The notes under the pieces are model-generated. The model saw nothing but the letters and a program-made list of their open reading frames with translations, searched no databases and had not been told where the DNA came from. DNA of 64,000 nucleotides from Actinomyces israelii DSM 43320. GTDB taxonomy: Bacteria > Actinomycetota > Actinomycetes > Actinomycetales > Actinomycetaceae. Every line of letters starts with the position of its first letter. The stretch's first letter is position 1. The position numbers were made by a program, and so were the translations under genes. Positions 1 through 7,719 of this stretch are shown here, piece after piece. The stretch spans positions 50,075-114,074 of the forward strand of contig NZ_KL544004.1 of assembly GCF_000711965.1 (NCBI RefSeq), read 5' to 3'.

Positions 1-404
1 ACTCGGCTGGTGACGCTCCGACGGCGGCGTCACCGGGTGGCAGCGGCAGTGGTGCTTCTGGACCGCCGGCCGGAGGCGGCCCCACGTCGGCGGCCGGCGG
101 TGCCACTGCTGCGACGGCTCCGACGGCAGCGTCGCCGAACAGCGCTGGCGGGCCCGGCGACGGGGGCCCAGCAGCGTCGGCTGCTCCGACGGCCGCGACC
201 GTTCCCACGGCGGTGTCACCGGACAGCGGCGGGCCCGTGCCGTCATCCTCGTCGAGCGGCTACCCCGACTACAACTACTACGACTACGAGGAAGGCTCCA
301 ACGGCTCTGAAGGCGGTCGTGGTGGTCCCGGTGGCCCGACCGGTCACGACGGCCCCGAGGCCTTCATGGACGAGGAGTCGTCCTCAGGGTGGGAGGAGGC
401 ATAA
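1..404 (+). CDS. C-terminal tail of a large conjugation protein (partial), low complexity
   Basis: An open frame (first full codon at base 3) runs in from the left edge and stops with TAA at 402-404, giving 133 visible residues. They are almost entirely Ala, Gly, Pro, Ser and Thr, followed by a short Tyr/Asp-rich stretch (YNYYDYEE) and an acidic end (DEESSSGWEEA). No domain is visible. In [15 protein letters not shown] conjugative elements a large polytopic TrbL/VirB6-like protein with such a disordered tail often sits just before the small membrane proteins and the SCO6880/VirB4/VirD4 genes that follow here. That identity is inferred only from position and composition. A GGAGG for the next gene lies inside its last codons. 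Confidence 0.6.
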   Translation, partial: SAGDAPTAASPGGSGSGASGPPAGGGPTSAAGGATAATAPTAASPNSAGGPGDGGPAASAAPTAATVPTAVSPDSGGPVPSSSSSGYPDYNYYDYEEGSNGSEGGRGGPGGPTGHDGPEAFMDEESSSGWEEA

Positions 405-406
405 CG

Positions 407-673
407 ATGCGTTTTGTGACACCTGACACTGATATGTGGGCTGCGATCGCGGACTTCGTCAGCTTCCTGGGCGCAGTGGAGGCGGTCACGCTGCTGGCGT
501 GCGTGGCGGGCCTGGTCCTGTCGGCCCTGGCGTGGGCCGGCGGCCGGGTGGCGGGCATGCCCGGGATCTCGGCCGCCGGAAAGGTCGGTGTCGGGGTGTC
601 GATCCTGAGCGCGTTCTGCATCCCGGTGGTGCCCCGCATGATCGACTGGATCATCCACACACTCTCGGCGTGA
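407..673 (+). CDS. Small two-TM membrane protein, pilin-like (first of two paralogues)
   Basis: Eighty-eight residues. The ATG at 407 was chosen over an upstream GTG at 389 because GGGAGGAGG (391-399) sits at the right distance. Two hydrophobic segments (about residues 19-43 and 52-72) flank a short basic, Gly-rich turn, and the C-terminus is short. The segment ALAWAGG...AAGKVGVGVSI resembles LVWAAGY...AGKAGVVISI in the gene at 759, so the two are paralogues. Size and two-helix hairpin shape fit VirB2/TrbC-type pilins, and small DUF6112-like proteins are common here in [15 protein letters not shown] conjugation clusters. The pilin role is inferred. Confidence 0.6.
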   Translation: MRFVTPDTDMWAAIADFVSFLGAVEAVTLLACVAGLVLSALAWAGGRVAGMPGISAAGKVGVGVSILSAFCIPVVPRMIDWIIHTLSA

Positions 674-695
674 GCCGAGGAGGCAGGGGACGGGG

Positions 696-715
696 TGTGC
701 GCGCCCCGGTCGTAG
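696..715 (+). promoter_or_regulatory. Element-specific repeated promoter-like sequence, copy 1
   Basis: TGTGCGCGCCCCGGTCGTAG ends 43 bases before the ATG at 759 and is followed by ACACGGGTAAGGAGGG. The same 20 bases occur at 12056-12075 (minus), 12314-12333 and 14260-14279, each upstream of a gene or cluster start. The end of the motif plus the next bases (TAGACA here) resembles an [15 protein letters not shown] -10 box. Promoter or operator function is inferred from recurrence and position. Confidence 0.6.
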
Positions 716-758
716 ACACGGGTAAGGAGGGCCGTGGGGCTCTCGTGAGGAGACGGAG

Positions 759-1112
759 ATGATCGTGAAGATCGAGGCTGTGAAGAACCGTGCGCTCGCC
801 GCCGCGGCACTGCTCGTGCCGGCGGACGGGTCCGGCTATGACCCGGGTGTCAGGCCGGACTGGACCTATCTGCCATTCATGGGGACGCTGGGAGCTCTTG
901 TCAACTCGACGGTGGCGATCGTCCTGACGTGCTTGGTAGCGGTCATGGCGATCTCGGGCCTGGTGTGGGCCGCCGGGTATTTCTGGGACCACGGGAGGGC
1001 GAGCCACGCCGGGAAGGCCGGGGTGGTCATCAGCATCATCGCGGCGTTCGTGGTCGGTGGGGCGTCAGCGTTCGTGAAGTGGGCTGCGGGCCTGGGGGCC
1101 TCCAGTGTCTGA
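759..1112 (+). CDS. Small membrane protein, pilin-like (second paralogue, DUF6112-like)
   Basis: One hundred seventeen residues from ATG 759, with a GTGAGGAGA ribosome site just upstream. The N-terminus (about residues 1-40) could be a cleavable leader with AAAALLVPA. Two transmembrane segments follow (about 45-70 and 85-108) separated by a short charged loop (DHGRASHAGKAG). It resembles the gene at 407 in the second half. Its stop overlaps the GTG of the SCO6880-family gene by 8 bases, so the two are translationally linked. A structural pilus or pore subunit role is plausible but inferred. Confidence 0.6.
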   Translation: MIVKIEAVKNRALAAAALLVPADGSGYDPGVRPDWTYLPFMGTLGALVNSTVAIVLTCLVAVMAISGLVWAAGYFWDHGRASHAGKAGVVISIIAAFVVGGASAFVKWAAGLGASSV

Positions 1113-2586
1113 CAGCCGGGGCGGTGCGGGAGCAGGAGCGCAGGGGGAGGTGTTCCCCCGGCGGTCCTCGCGGGGCGTGGTCCTGGGGCTGTCCGGGGCG
1201 GCGATGGGCTGTGTGCTCCTGGGGGCGGGGATCGCGGTGTTCTCGCTGCCGGTGTCGGGGTCCGTGACGGGTCTGGCGGTGACGCTGCCGGTGTGGGGGC
1301 TGCTGCTGGTGCTGGGGCTGGTGCCGATGGGCACAGTCGGTGGCAGGCTCATCGACTGGGTGCCGGTGGGGGTGTCGTACGCCGCGCGCAGGGCGACCGG
1401 GCAGCACCAGTACCGGCGGCCGGTGTTCCGCACCCGCCCGGCGGGGACCCTGGCGCTGCCGGGGTCGCGGGCGCGTCTGCGGCTGGTGGTCGATGAGCGC
1501 ACGGGGACGGCCCTGGTCCATGATCCGCACAAGCGGACGCTGGCGGCGACGTGCCTGGTCGCCCACGGGCAGTTCATGATGTCCGACGGTATCGAGCAGA
1601 CTGCGAAGGCGGACGGGTTCGCTGGACTGTGCTCGGCGGTGGGCGAGGCCGACGGGGTCATCCGCCTCCAGGTCCTGGAGCGGTCGATGGCGGACTCGGG
1701 GGTGGGCGTGCGGTCCCACTGGGAGCAGTGGGACGACAAGGCGCCGCAGGGGGCGGTGGTGCGCACCAACTACGAGACCCTGCTGCAGCAGTCGGCCATG
1801 GAGACTGAGAACCACGAGTCGTCGATCACGGTGGTGCTCGACCTGGAGAGGGTCAAGCAGGCCGTGAAGAGCTACGGCGGGGGCCTGAGGGGCGGGGCGG
1901 CCGTGATGCGGCAGCGGATGCGGCTGGTGGAGGACCACCTGCACGACGCCGGGCTGACGCTGCGCGGCTGGGTGAGTCCGAGCGAGCTGGCGGTCATCAT
2001 CCGCGGCGCCTACGACCCCGGTGTGGCGGTGCGCCTTCAGCAGCATCCCGAGGAGGCCGATGACCTGGCCGATGCCGGCCCGATGGCGGTGGACGGGGGG
2101 TGGACGTCGATGCGGACCGACTCGGGGTGGCACAAGGTCCTCCAGATCACCCGGTGGCCGCGGGTCCGCGCCCAGGCCGGCTTCCTGTCCTCCCTGGTAC
2201 TCCTGCCGGGGGTGAAGATGTCGACCTCGATCATCTACAAGCCGATCGCGGCCGACCGGGCCATTAAGGACGCGCAGCGAGCCGATACCCAGGAGGCTGA
2301 GGCCAGACGGGACCGCCACAAGGTCGGACGCCGGGACACGATCATCAACCGGCGAGAGCGGGCTCAGGCGGAGCGGCACCTGGCGGACCTGGACGACGGG
2401 TGGATCGACATGGATCACGCGACCCTCATCAGCGTGTCGGCTCCGACCAGGAAGGAGCTCGACCGCGCTGTCGAGGACGTTCGGTCAGCGGTGAGGCGGG
2501 CCAAGTGCGCCTGCCGCACGCTGGTGGCCCAGCAGGACGAGACCTTCGACGCCGCCGCGCTGCCCCTGGGGCTGGGGGTGCGGTGA
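1105..2586 (+). CDS. SCO6880-family conjugation protein
   Basis: Four hundred ninety-three residues starting at GTG 1105. Two transmembrane helices lie near residues 24-48 and 52-76. A long soluble domain follows, with a C-terminal Arg/Glu-rich, probably helical segment (about residues 395-430). Length, topology and position directly before the VirB4-type ATPase match the SCO6880 family of [15 protein letters not shown] conjugation systems, whose N-terminal part is PrgI-like and which probably acts as an inner-membrane scaffold partner of VirB4. It overlaps the preceding gene by 8 bases and the following gene by one base (TGATG), so it is mid-operon. Confidence 0.85.
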   Translation: MSDSRGGAGAGAQGEVFPRRSSRGVVLGLSGAAMGCVLLGAGIAVFSLPVSGSVTGLAVTLPVWGLLLVLGLVPMGTVGGRLIDWVPVGVSYAARRATGQHQYRRPVFRTRPAGTLALPGSRARLRLVVDERTGTALVHDPHKRTLAATCLVAHGQFMMSDGIEQTAKADGFAGLCSAVGEADGVIRLQVLERSMADSGVGVRSHWEQWDDKAPQGAVVRTNYETLLQQSAMETENHESSITVVLDLERVKQAVKSYGGGLRGGAAVMRQRMRLVEDHLHDAGLTLRGWVSPSELAVIIRGAYDPGVAVRLQQHPEEADDLADAGPMAVDGGWTSMRTDSGWHKVLQITRWPRVRAQAGFLSSLVLLPGVKMSTSIIYKPIAADRAIKDAQRADTQEAEARRDRHKVGRRDTIINRRERAQAERHLADLDDGWIDMDHATLISVSAPTRKELDRAVEDVRSAVRRAKCACRTLVAQQDETFDAAALPLGLGVR

Positions 2587-4091
2587 TGAGCGTGAGCCGT
2601 GTCGAGACGCTCGTGACCGGTGAGCGCACCCGCGCCGAGGCCCGGGCCGCTGTCAGGGCCGAGAGGAGGCGCCGCAAGGAGCTCGAGCGGGCGCGCAGGG
2701 AGCGGGAGCGCGCCCTGCGCGCCGCCCAGAAGGCGATCTGGGCCGGGGACTACCTGCCTCCGGAGGGGGAGCCGGGCCCGCGTACGGGCAGGGCGGTGCT
2801 CGCCACCCACGTCCGCACGGAGCGCGCCACCACGAGGGTGCTGCGCTGCCAGTACCCTTTCCTGGCCGAGGAGGGGCTCGGTGGGGAGGGTGTCCTTGTC
2901 GGGCAGGACAAGCTCTCGCGCACCGCGTTCGTCTTTGATCCTTTCGGGCTCTATCAGCGGAGGGTGATCTCCAACCCCAACATCACGGTGTCGGGGTCGA
3001 TCGGGTCGGGGAAGTCGGCGCTGATGAAGTGCCTGGCGCTGAGGTCGGCCGCCTTCGGGCGGCGGACCTTCATCCCTGGTGACGTCAAGGGCGAGTGGTC
3101 GGAGGTGGTCCGCGCCGCCGGCGGCACGGTCATCAGCGTGGGCGGCGCCAGCGACGCCCGTCTGAATCCTCTGGACGCCGGACGGCGCCCGGAGCGTGAC
3201 CTGGACGGCCGTGCCGTGGACGACGAGCAGTGGGCATGGATGGTCGCCCGTCAGCGGCACAGCCTGCTGAGCGCCCTGGCCTCAGCGCTCCTGGAGCGGC
3301 CGCTGGACCAGGACGACCACACGGCGCTGGAGACCGCGGTGGAGGCGACCGTCGCCCGTGGCGGCGTACCGATCATGCCGACAGTCGTCGAGGAGCTGCT
3401 CGAGCCCTCCCAGGCCGCGGGCCTGCCCATGGGTACGCGGGACGTCGATCACCTGGCCGACATGGGGCGGCCCACGGGCCTGGCCCTGCGACGGCTGGTC
3501 AAGGGCGACCTGGGCGGCATGTTCGACGGCCCCTCGACCGCTGCCTTCGACCCCGCCGCCCCCATGATGAGCGTGGACCTGAGGAACATCTCGCAGGGGT
3601 CGGAGGCACTGCCTCTGATCATGGCCTGCACGGGCTCGTGGATGGAGGCGGCTCTCAGGGCCGCCGACCTGGGGCAGCGGTACATCATCTACGAGGAGGC
3701 CCACAGGCTCATGTCCCTGCCAGGCCTGCTGGACCGCATGCGGGACCAGTTCAAGCTCACCAGGGCGTGGGGGACCTCCAACGTCCTGGTCATCCACCGC
3801 CTGTCCGACCTGGACGCGGTGGGGGCCGCGGGCTCGCGCGAGCGGGCCGTGGCCGAGGGGCTCCTGGCCGACACCTCCACCAGGATCGTCTACCGGCAGG
3901 AGTCCGATCAGCTCGAGGCCGCTGCGCGCAGCCTCGGCATGAGCGAGACCGGCATGGAGGCGGTCGGCAGCCTGGCCGTCGGGTCGGGCCTGTGGCTGGT
4001 GGGCGAGCGGGCCTTCCTGGTGGCGCATCAGCGCACGGCCTGGGAGACGAGCGTGACCGACACCGACAGCGGGATGGGAGGCCGGGCATGA
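2586..4091 (+). CDS. VirB4/TraC-type conjugation ATPase
   Basis: Five hundred one residues; ATG 2586 overlaps the upstream TGA. The first 50 residues are highly basic and Arg/Glu-rich, probably a coiled coil. A Walker A motif (GSIGSGKSA, about residues 137-145) and a Walker B motif (YIIYEEAHRL, about 366-375) identify a VirB4-like motor that powers pilus assembly and substrate transfer. It is shorter than Gram-negative VirB4 (about 800 residues) because the N-terminal domain is largely replaced by the SCO6880 partner encoded upstream. The 4-base overlap ATGA with the coupling-protein gene supports an operon. Confidence 0.88.
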   Translation: MSVSRVETLVTGERTRAEARAAVRAERRRRKELERARRERERALRAAQKAIWAGDYLPPEGEPGPRTGRAVLATHVRTERATTRVLRCQYPFLAEEGLGGEGVLVGQDKLSRTAFVFDPFGLYQRRVISNPNITVSGSIGSGKSALMKCLALRSAAFGRRTFIPGDVKGEWSEVVRAAGGTVISVGGASDARLNPLDAGRRPERDLDGRAVDDEQWAWMVARQRHSLLSALASALLERPLDQDDHTALETAVEATVARGGVPIMPTVVEELLEPSQAAGLPMGTRDVDHLADMGRPTGLALRRLVKGDLGGMFDGPSTAAFDPAAPMMSVDLRNISQGSEALPLIMACTGSWMEAALRAADLGQRYIIYEEAHRLMSLPGLLDRMRDQFKLTRAWGTSNVLVIHRLSDLDAVGAAGSRERAVAEGLLADTSTRIVYRQESDQLEAAARSLGMSETGMEAVGSLAVGSGLWLVGERAFLVAHQRTAWETSVTDTDSGMGGRA

Positions 4092-5944
4092 GCATGGTGA
4101 AGGGGGACGACACGGGTGCCGGCGTCGTCCTGGCGGCGGTGGGCCTCATCGTGGGCCTGAGCGGGACGGCCAGGCTCGCCGCCGGCGGGGCGTGCGCGAT
4201 CAGCGGGTGCACGGTGGGCGCTCCGGCGCCCACCGGGCTGATGAGGACCATGACCGGCCGCTCGCCCGAGGCCGCGTGGCGGGCCCCGGGGATGGTCGGG
4301 CCCCTGTTCTGGGTCATGTGGGTGATCCTGGTCGCCGCCGCGGTGCTCGCAGTGATGTGGGCCTGGTGCAGGTGGGGCGGGCGTCGGCAGCGGCGTCACG
4401 GCAGCGCCCGCAGGCAGGAGGGCCTGGCGACCGCCGCCCAGGTGCGCAGGCACCTCTCCGCCGCCGCGGTGGAGAAGATGACCTGGCTGCGGCCGGACCT
4501 GACCCGGCCTCGGGCCCGCGACCTGGGCCTGCGCCTCGGGACGGCGCACCGGATGTGGGTGTGGGCGCCGGTCGAGGACTCGATCGTCATCTCAGCGCCC
4601 TCCCGGGGCGGCAAGGGCCGGTACTTCGTCGACCCCATGGTGGTGGAGTACCCGGGCGCCGTGCTGACCACGTCGGTGCGGGCCGAGACCGCCGCCAGCA
4701 CCGTACTGCGCCGCGCCGCGGTGGGGCCCGTCGCGATCTTCGCCCCGTCGGGCATCGACGTCGGCGGGCGGGCCGGGGAGGTCCTGCGCGACGCGTCGAT
4801 CCGCTGGTCGCTGTCGCGCGGCTGCGAGGACACCGAGACCGCCATGCTCAGGGCACGGGCCCTGGCCGCCAACGGCACCAAGGGCACCGGTGATGACAGC
4901 TTCTGGAGCGCCCAGGCCCGCATGGTGCTCGGACCGATGCTGCACGCGGCGGCGATCTCGGGCCTGGGCGTGGACGCCCTGGCCCGATGGGCCAGCAGGC
5001 CGAGCAACGCCCAGGAGGCCGTGAGCATCCTGGCCGACCACCCGCGGGCCGCCATCGGCTGGGCGGACCAGCTCGCCGGCGCCCTGAACGGCGACGAACG
5101 CACGGTCAACAACGTCTGGGCGACCGTGCGCACCTGCGTCAGCGAGCCGCTGATGGACCCGGCCGTGCGCGAGGCCATCTCACCGGCACCGGGCGAGGAG
5201 CTCGACATTGCCGACTTCATCCGCCGCCGCGGCACCCTCTACATCGTCGGCGACGCCACCGCGACCAGCGCGCCGCTGGTGGCGGCCATGGTCGAGGACA
5301 TCTACGCCACTGTCAACCGCCTGGCCAACAGCTCCGAGGGGAACCGGCTGACCCCGCCCCTGGGGCTGATCCTGGACGAGATTCACAACATCGCGATCAT
5401 CCCGTCCCTGCCCAGGATGATGTCAGCCGGCGGCGGCAGCAACATCACCACGGTCATCGTCGAGCAGTCGCGGGCCCAGGCCGCCGCCCGGCTGGGCAGG
5501 GAGGCGTCGGACGCGATCTTCGACTCGGCGACCACCAAGATCATCCTGGGCGGCGCCACCAGGTCCGAGACCCTCAGCGAGGTGACAGGCGCCGTCGGGG
5601 AGCGCGACGTGCCGCGCAGGACCGTGTCCACCGGCCGCGACATGTGGAGCAGCCAGACGTCCTGGGCAGACAACGAGGAGCGGATCCTCACTGGCGCCCA
5701 GGTGCGCGAGCTGCCCAAGGGTGAGGCCCTGGTGCTCAAGGCCTCCGCGCCGGCCGTCATCGTCGAGGGCAAGGAGCTCGACTCGCCCGCCCGGCTCCCG
5801 AGCAGGCCATGGGCCCGGATCTGTAGCGGGCCACTGGCCCGCGGCGCGGCAGGCCTCGAGCAGGTCCGTCAGCGCCTGCGGCGGGCCGCCCTGCGCAGGG
5901 CTCAGGGCACCGCGGGGACCACGACCGCCCAGGCCGAGGAGTAG
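4088..5944 (+). CDS. Type IV coupling protein (TraD/VirD4 family)
   Basis: Six hundred eighteen residues from ATG 4088. Two N-terminal transmembrane helices (about 11-35 and 73-96) anchor a cytoplasmic ATPase. A Walker A variant (APSRGGKGR, about 169-177) and Walker B (LGLILDEIHN, Asp430/Glu431) are present. This family links the relaxase-DNA complex to the secretion channel. The final 30 residues (LEQVRQRLRRAALRRAQG) lie in a 54-bp sequence that is repeated in inverted orientation at 7613-7666. The tail thus shares DNA ancestry with the region beside the relaxase stop. Confidence 0.9.
   Translation: MSMVKGDDTGAGVVLAAVGLIVGLSGTARLAAGGACAISGCTVGAPAPTGLMRTMTGRSPEAAWRAPGMVGPLFWVMWVILVAAAVLAVMWAWCRWGGRRQRRHGSARRQEGLATAAQVRRHLSAAAVEKMTWLRPDLTRPRARDLGLRLGTAHRMWVWAPVEDSIVISAPSRGGKGRYFVDPMVVEYPGAVLTTSVRAETAASTVLRRAAVGPVAIFAPSGIDVGGRAGEVLRDASIRWSLSRGCEDTETAMLRARALAANGTKGTGDDSFWSAQARMVLGPMLHAAAISGLGVDALARWASRPSNAQEAVSILADHPRAAIGWADQLAGALNGDERTVNNVWATVRTCVSEPLMDPAVREAISPAPGEELDIADFIRRRGTLYIVGDATATSAPLVAAMVEDIYATVNRLANSSEGNRLTPPLGLILDEIHNIAIIPSLPRMMSAGGGSNITTVIVEQSRAQAAARLGREASDAIFDSATTKIILGGATRSETLSEVTGAVGERDVPRRTVSTGRDMWSSQTSWADNEERILTGAQVRELPKGEALVLKASAPAVIVEGKELDSPARLPSRPWARICSGPLARGAAGLEQVRQRLRRAALRRAQGTAGTTTAQAEE
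5854..5907 (+). repeat. 54-bp perfect inverted repeat, left arm
   Basis: Bases 5854-5907, inside the coupling-protein 3' end, are the exact reverse complement of 7613-7666. Weaker similarity extends outwards: CTGTAGC occurs at 5821-5827, and its complement lies near 7699-7705, so the original duplication was about 85-90 bp. The arms are 1.7 kb apart and both code for protein C-termini, in different frames. Confidence 0.9.
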
Positions 5945-5946
5945 TC

Positions 5947-6216
5947 GTGGGGGCCGACACCGGTGTCGTGGTCTACGGGCGTCCCGGGTGCGGGGCCTGC
6001 CTGGCCACCAGGTGCGTTCTCGCCGCCCGGGGCGTGGGCTTCATCTGGCGTGACGTCAGCGCTGACGAGTCCGCGGCCGCCCAGGCCGAGACGATTGCAG
6101 GACGCATCGGCTCCCGGCACCTGCCCGTGGTCGTGCTCGGCGGCCGGGAGCGGGCGGGGTTCCGCAAGGAGCGGCTGGACGCGATCACCTCTCCTGGCAC
6201 GGAGCGGGCGCCGTGA
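5947..6216 (+). CDS. Glutaredoxin/NrdH-like thioredoxin-fold protein
   Basis: Eighty-nine residues from GTG 5947, two bases after the coupling-protein stop. The pattern VVVYGRPGCGACLATRCVL (residues 6-24) holds a CxxC redox centre (CGAC). Later residues RHLPVVVLGG provide the cis-proline (LPVV) typical of glutaredoxins and mycoredoxins. It probably reduces disulfides in the cytoplasm. It is embedded in the transfer operon: its stop overlaps the GTG of the next gene (GTGA). Why a conjugative element carries it is unknown. Confidence 0.75.
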   Translation: MGADTGVVVYGRPGCGACLATRCVLAARGVGFIWRDVSADESAAAQAETIAGRIGSRHLPVVVLGGRERAGFRKERLDAITSPGTERAP

Positions 6217-6599
6217 GCGGGCTGCGCCGGCGCGTGCGGCCGCTGCGCACGGCACGGCGCCTGGCCGCGGGAGCGCGGTACGCGGCGTGGATGGGCTCAC
6301 CAGGGTGGCGGGCCCGGCGTCGCCGGTGGGTGCGCGAGGAGACGGTCAGGCTGGGGACGATCGTCTGTGCCGTGTGCGACCGCCCCTGGAGCGAGACAGC
6401 CGGCGACCTGCACCACCTGTCCTACGAGCACCTGGGTGCGGAGAGGCACGAGGACCTCATAGCGGTGTGCCGAGGCTGCCACGAGGACCTCCACAGGGCC
6501 ATCGACGCCTCCAGGGCCTGGCAGGCCCTGATCGCCTCGGGCCACCGGGACGCGGTGACCAGGGCGATCGTCGACCAGCTGAGAAGGAGCATGAGATGA
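6213..6599 (+). CDS. HNH-nuclease-like zinc protein
   Basis: One hundred twenty-eight residues, GTG 6213. The first 40 residues are strongly basic. CAVCDRPW (about residue 52), DLHHLSYEHLG (about 67) and VCRGCHEDLHRAID (about 86) give paired cysteines around a DxHH motif, the layout of small HNH endonuclease domains, with CxxC...CxxCH zinc ligands. It may be a nicking or homing-type nuclease or a structural zinc protein. It is translationally coupled on both sides (GTGA and ATGA overlaps). Confidence 0.6.
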   Translation: MSGLRRRVRPLRTARRLAAGARYAAWMGSPGWRARRRRWVREETVRLGTIVCAVCDRPWSETAGDLHHLSYEHLGAERHEDLIAVCRGCHEDLHRAIDASRAWQALIASGHRDAVTRAIVDQLRRSMR

Positions 6600-7096
6600 C
6601 TGACGGTGACCTCATCGCCCGTGGCGGCGGCCCCGGTGGTAACGAAGACGGGAAGGACACGCCGTTCGCTCCCACCGTGGACTGGTGGGCCATGCGGGAC
6701 GCGGAGCGGGTGAAGACCCTGGAAGAGCTGCGGGTCTTCGTGGCCCGGCTCGTCGTCGTCTACCGGCTCGACGTCCCGCCGTGCTGGGAGAGGCACGAGG
6801 GTGCGGTCCGCCTCCTGGACGCGCTGCACCGCAGCTACCTGATCGCGGTCCACCCGACGCAGGTCGGCGAGGCGCTCATCGGCTGGCACCAGAACTACGC
6901 GTTTATCCGTGAGGAGCTGCACGCCTACTTCGCCGGGCAGGCGTGCAGCCCGACCACCCACGTCAGGCCGCGGCCGCCGGCGTGGGCGGCCGACATCAAT
7001 GAGGGCGGGAGGAGCTCTGAGACGTGGAGGGCCGGTCAGGAGGAGGCGGTGGCCGCCTACCGTCAGCGGGAGGCCGTCCGGGCGGCGGGCGCCTGA
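6596..7096 (+). CDS. DUF4913-like protein
   Basis: One hundred sixty-six residues, ATG 6596 overlapping the upstream TGA. The central part (LEELRVFVARLVVVYRLDVPPCWERHEGAVRLLDALHRSY in pieces around residues 42-82) has the Trp/His/Glu-Ala-Val-Arg-Leu pattern of DUF4913, a small family of unknown function common in [15 protein letters not shown] conjugative elements and phages. No catalytic residues are evident. Assignment rests on pattern recall, so it is moderate. Confidence 0.5.
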   Translation: MTDGDLIARGGGPGGNEDGKDTPFAPTVDWWAMRDAERVKTLEELRVFVARLVVVYRLDVPPCWERHEGAVRLLDALHRSYLIAVHPTQVGEALIGWHQNYAFIREELHAYFAGQACSPTTHVRPRPPAWAADINEGGRSSETWRAGQEEAVAAYRQREAVRAAGA

Positions 7097-7719
7097 TCGC
7101 CCGCGAGCCGGGCTGGTCGCGGGCCACGGTGCTGTGGCCCTGCGGCCACAGCGACGTCCTGGAGCTCGCCTGGCTGCCCGACAGGCGGGCCCGCCGACGT
7201 CGCGCGGTAGAGGCGTGCCGGTATGGGGCTTGCCTGCGCTGCCTCGGCGCCGGGGACGCCTCCCGTGACGGCCTGCTGCGGGAGGCCCTGGTGGGAGCGG
7301 GCGGCGGTGCCGCGCCGGACGAGCGTGCGGGGCGCTCCCAGGACCTGGTCCGGGTCCGGGCCGGCGGCCGGGCCGCGGTCACCGCCGGATCGTGCGCTGA
7401 GCTGGCCGGCGGGCGGGCCGCCGTCGGCGACAGGGGCGTGCTGGTCGCCCGCACCGGGAGGGCGGTGGTGGACGCCGGCGGCCGCGTGCTGCTCGCCGCA
7501 GACGCCCATGACCTGCAGGTGTGGCTCCTGCCGTGGGCTCGCGCCCAGGTCGGGGCGCGCCTGTACCTGGTGCTGGAGCGGCCCTGGGGCGAGGTCCTGG
7601 ACGCGGACGGGACCCTGAGCCCTGCGCAGGGCGGCCCGCCGCAGGCGCTGACGGACCTGCTCGAGGGCTGCCGAGCCATGGGCTCCCACCCGCGGCTTGC
7701 TACAGGTCTGGCCCCCTGA
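7024..7719 (+). CDS. Hypothetical protein with Cys/His motif, last gene of the transfer operon
   Basis: Up to 231 residues if GTG 7024 is used; that start overlaps the previous gene by 73 bases. An in-frame GTG at 7129 is an alternative, and the true start is unclear. Near the N-terminus, WPCGHSD then CRYGACLRCL suggests a small zinc-binding knuckle. The middle is Gly/Ala/Val-rich. The C-terminus (LSPAQGGPPQALTDLLEG) is written by the inverted copy of the 54-bp repeat. The gene ends inside the convergent relaxase gene (20-bp overlap). Function is not recognisable. Confidence 0.5.
   Translation: MEGRSGGGGGRLPSAGGRPGGGRLIAREPGWSRATVLWPCGHSDVLELAWLPDRRARRRRAVEACRYGACLRCLGAGDASRDGLLREALVGAGGGAAPDERAGRSQDLVRVRAGGRAAVTAGSCAELAGGRAAVGDRGVLVARTGRAVVDAGGRVLLAADAHDLQVWLLPWARAQVGARLYLVLERPWGEVLDADGTLSPAQGGPPQALTDLLEGCRAMGSHPRLATGLAP
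7613..7666 (-). repeat. 54-bp perfect inverted repeat, right arm
   Basis: Reverse complement of 5854-5907. It lies 34 bases past the stop codon of the relaxase gene (minus strand) and inside the 3' end of the plus-strand gene at 7024-7719. Homologous recombination between the arms would invert 1.7 kb. Confidence 0.9.
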
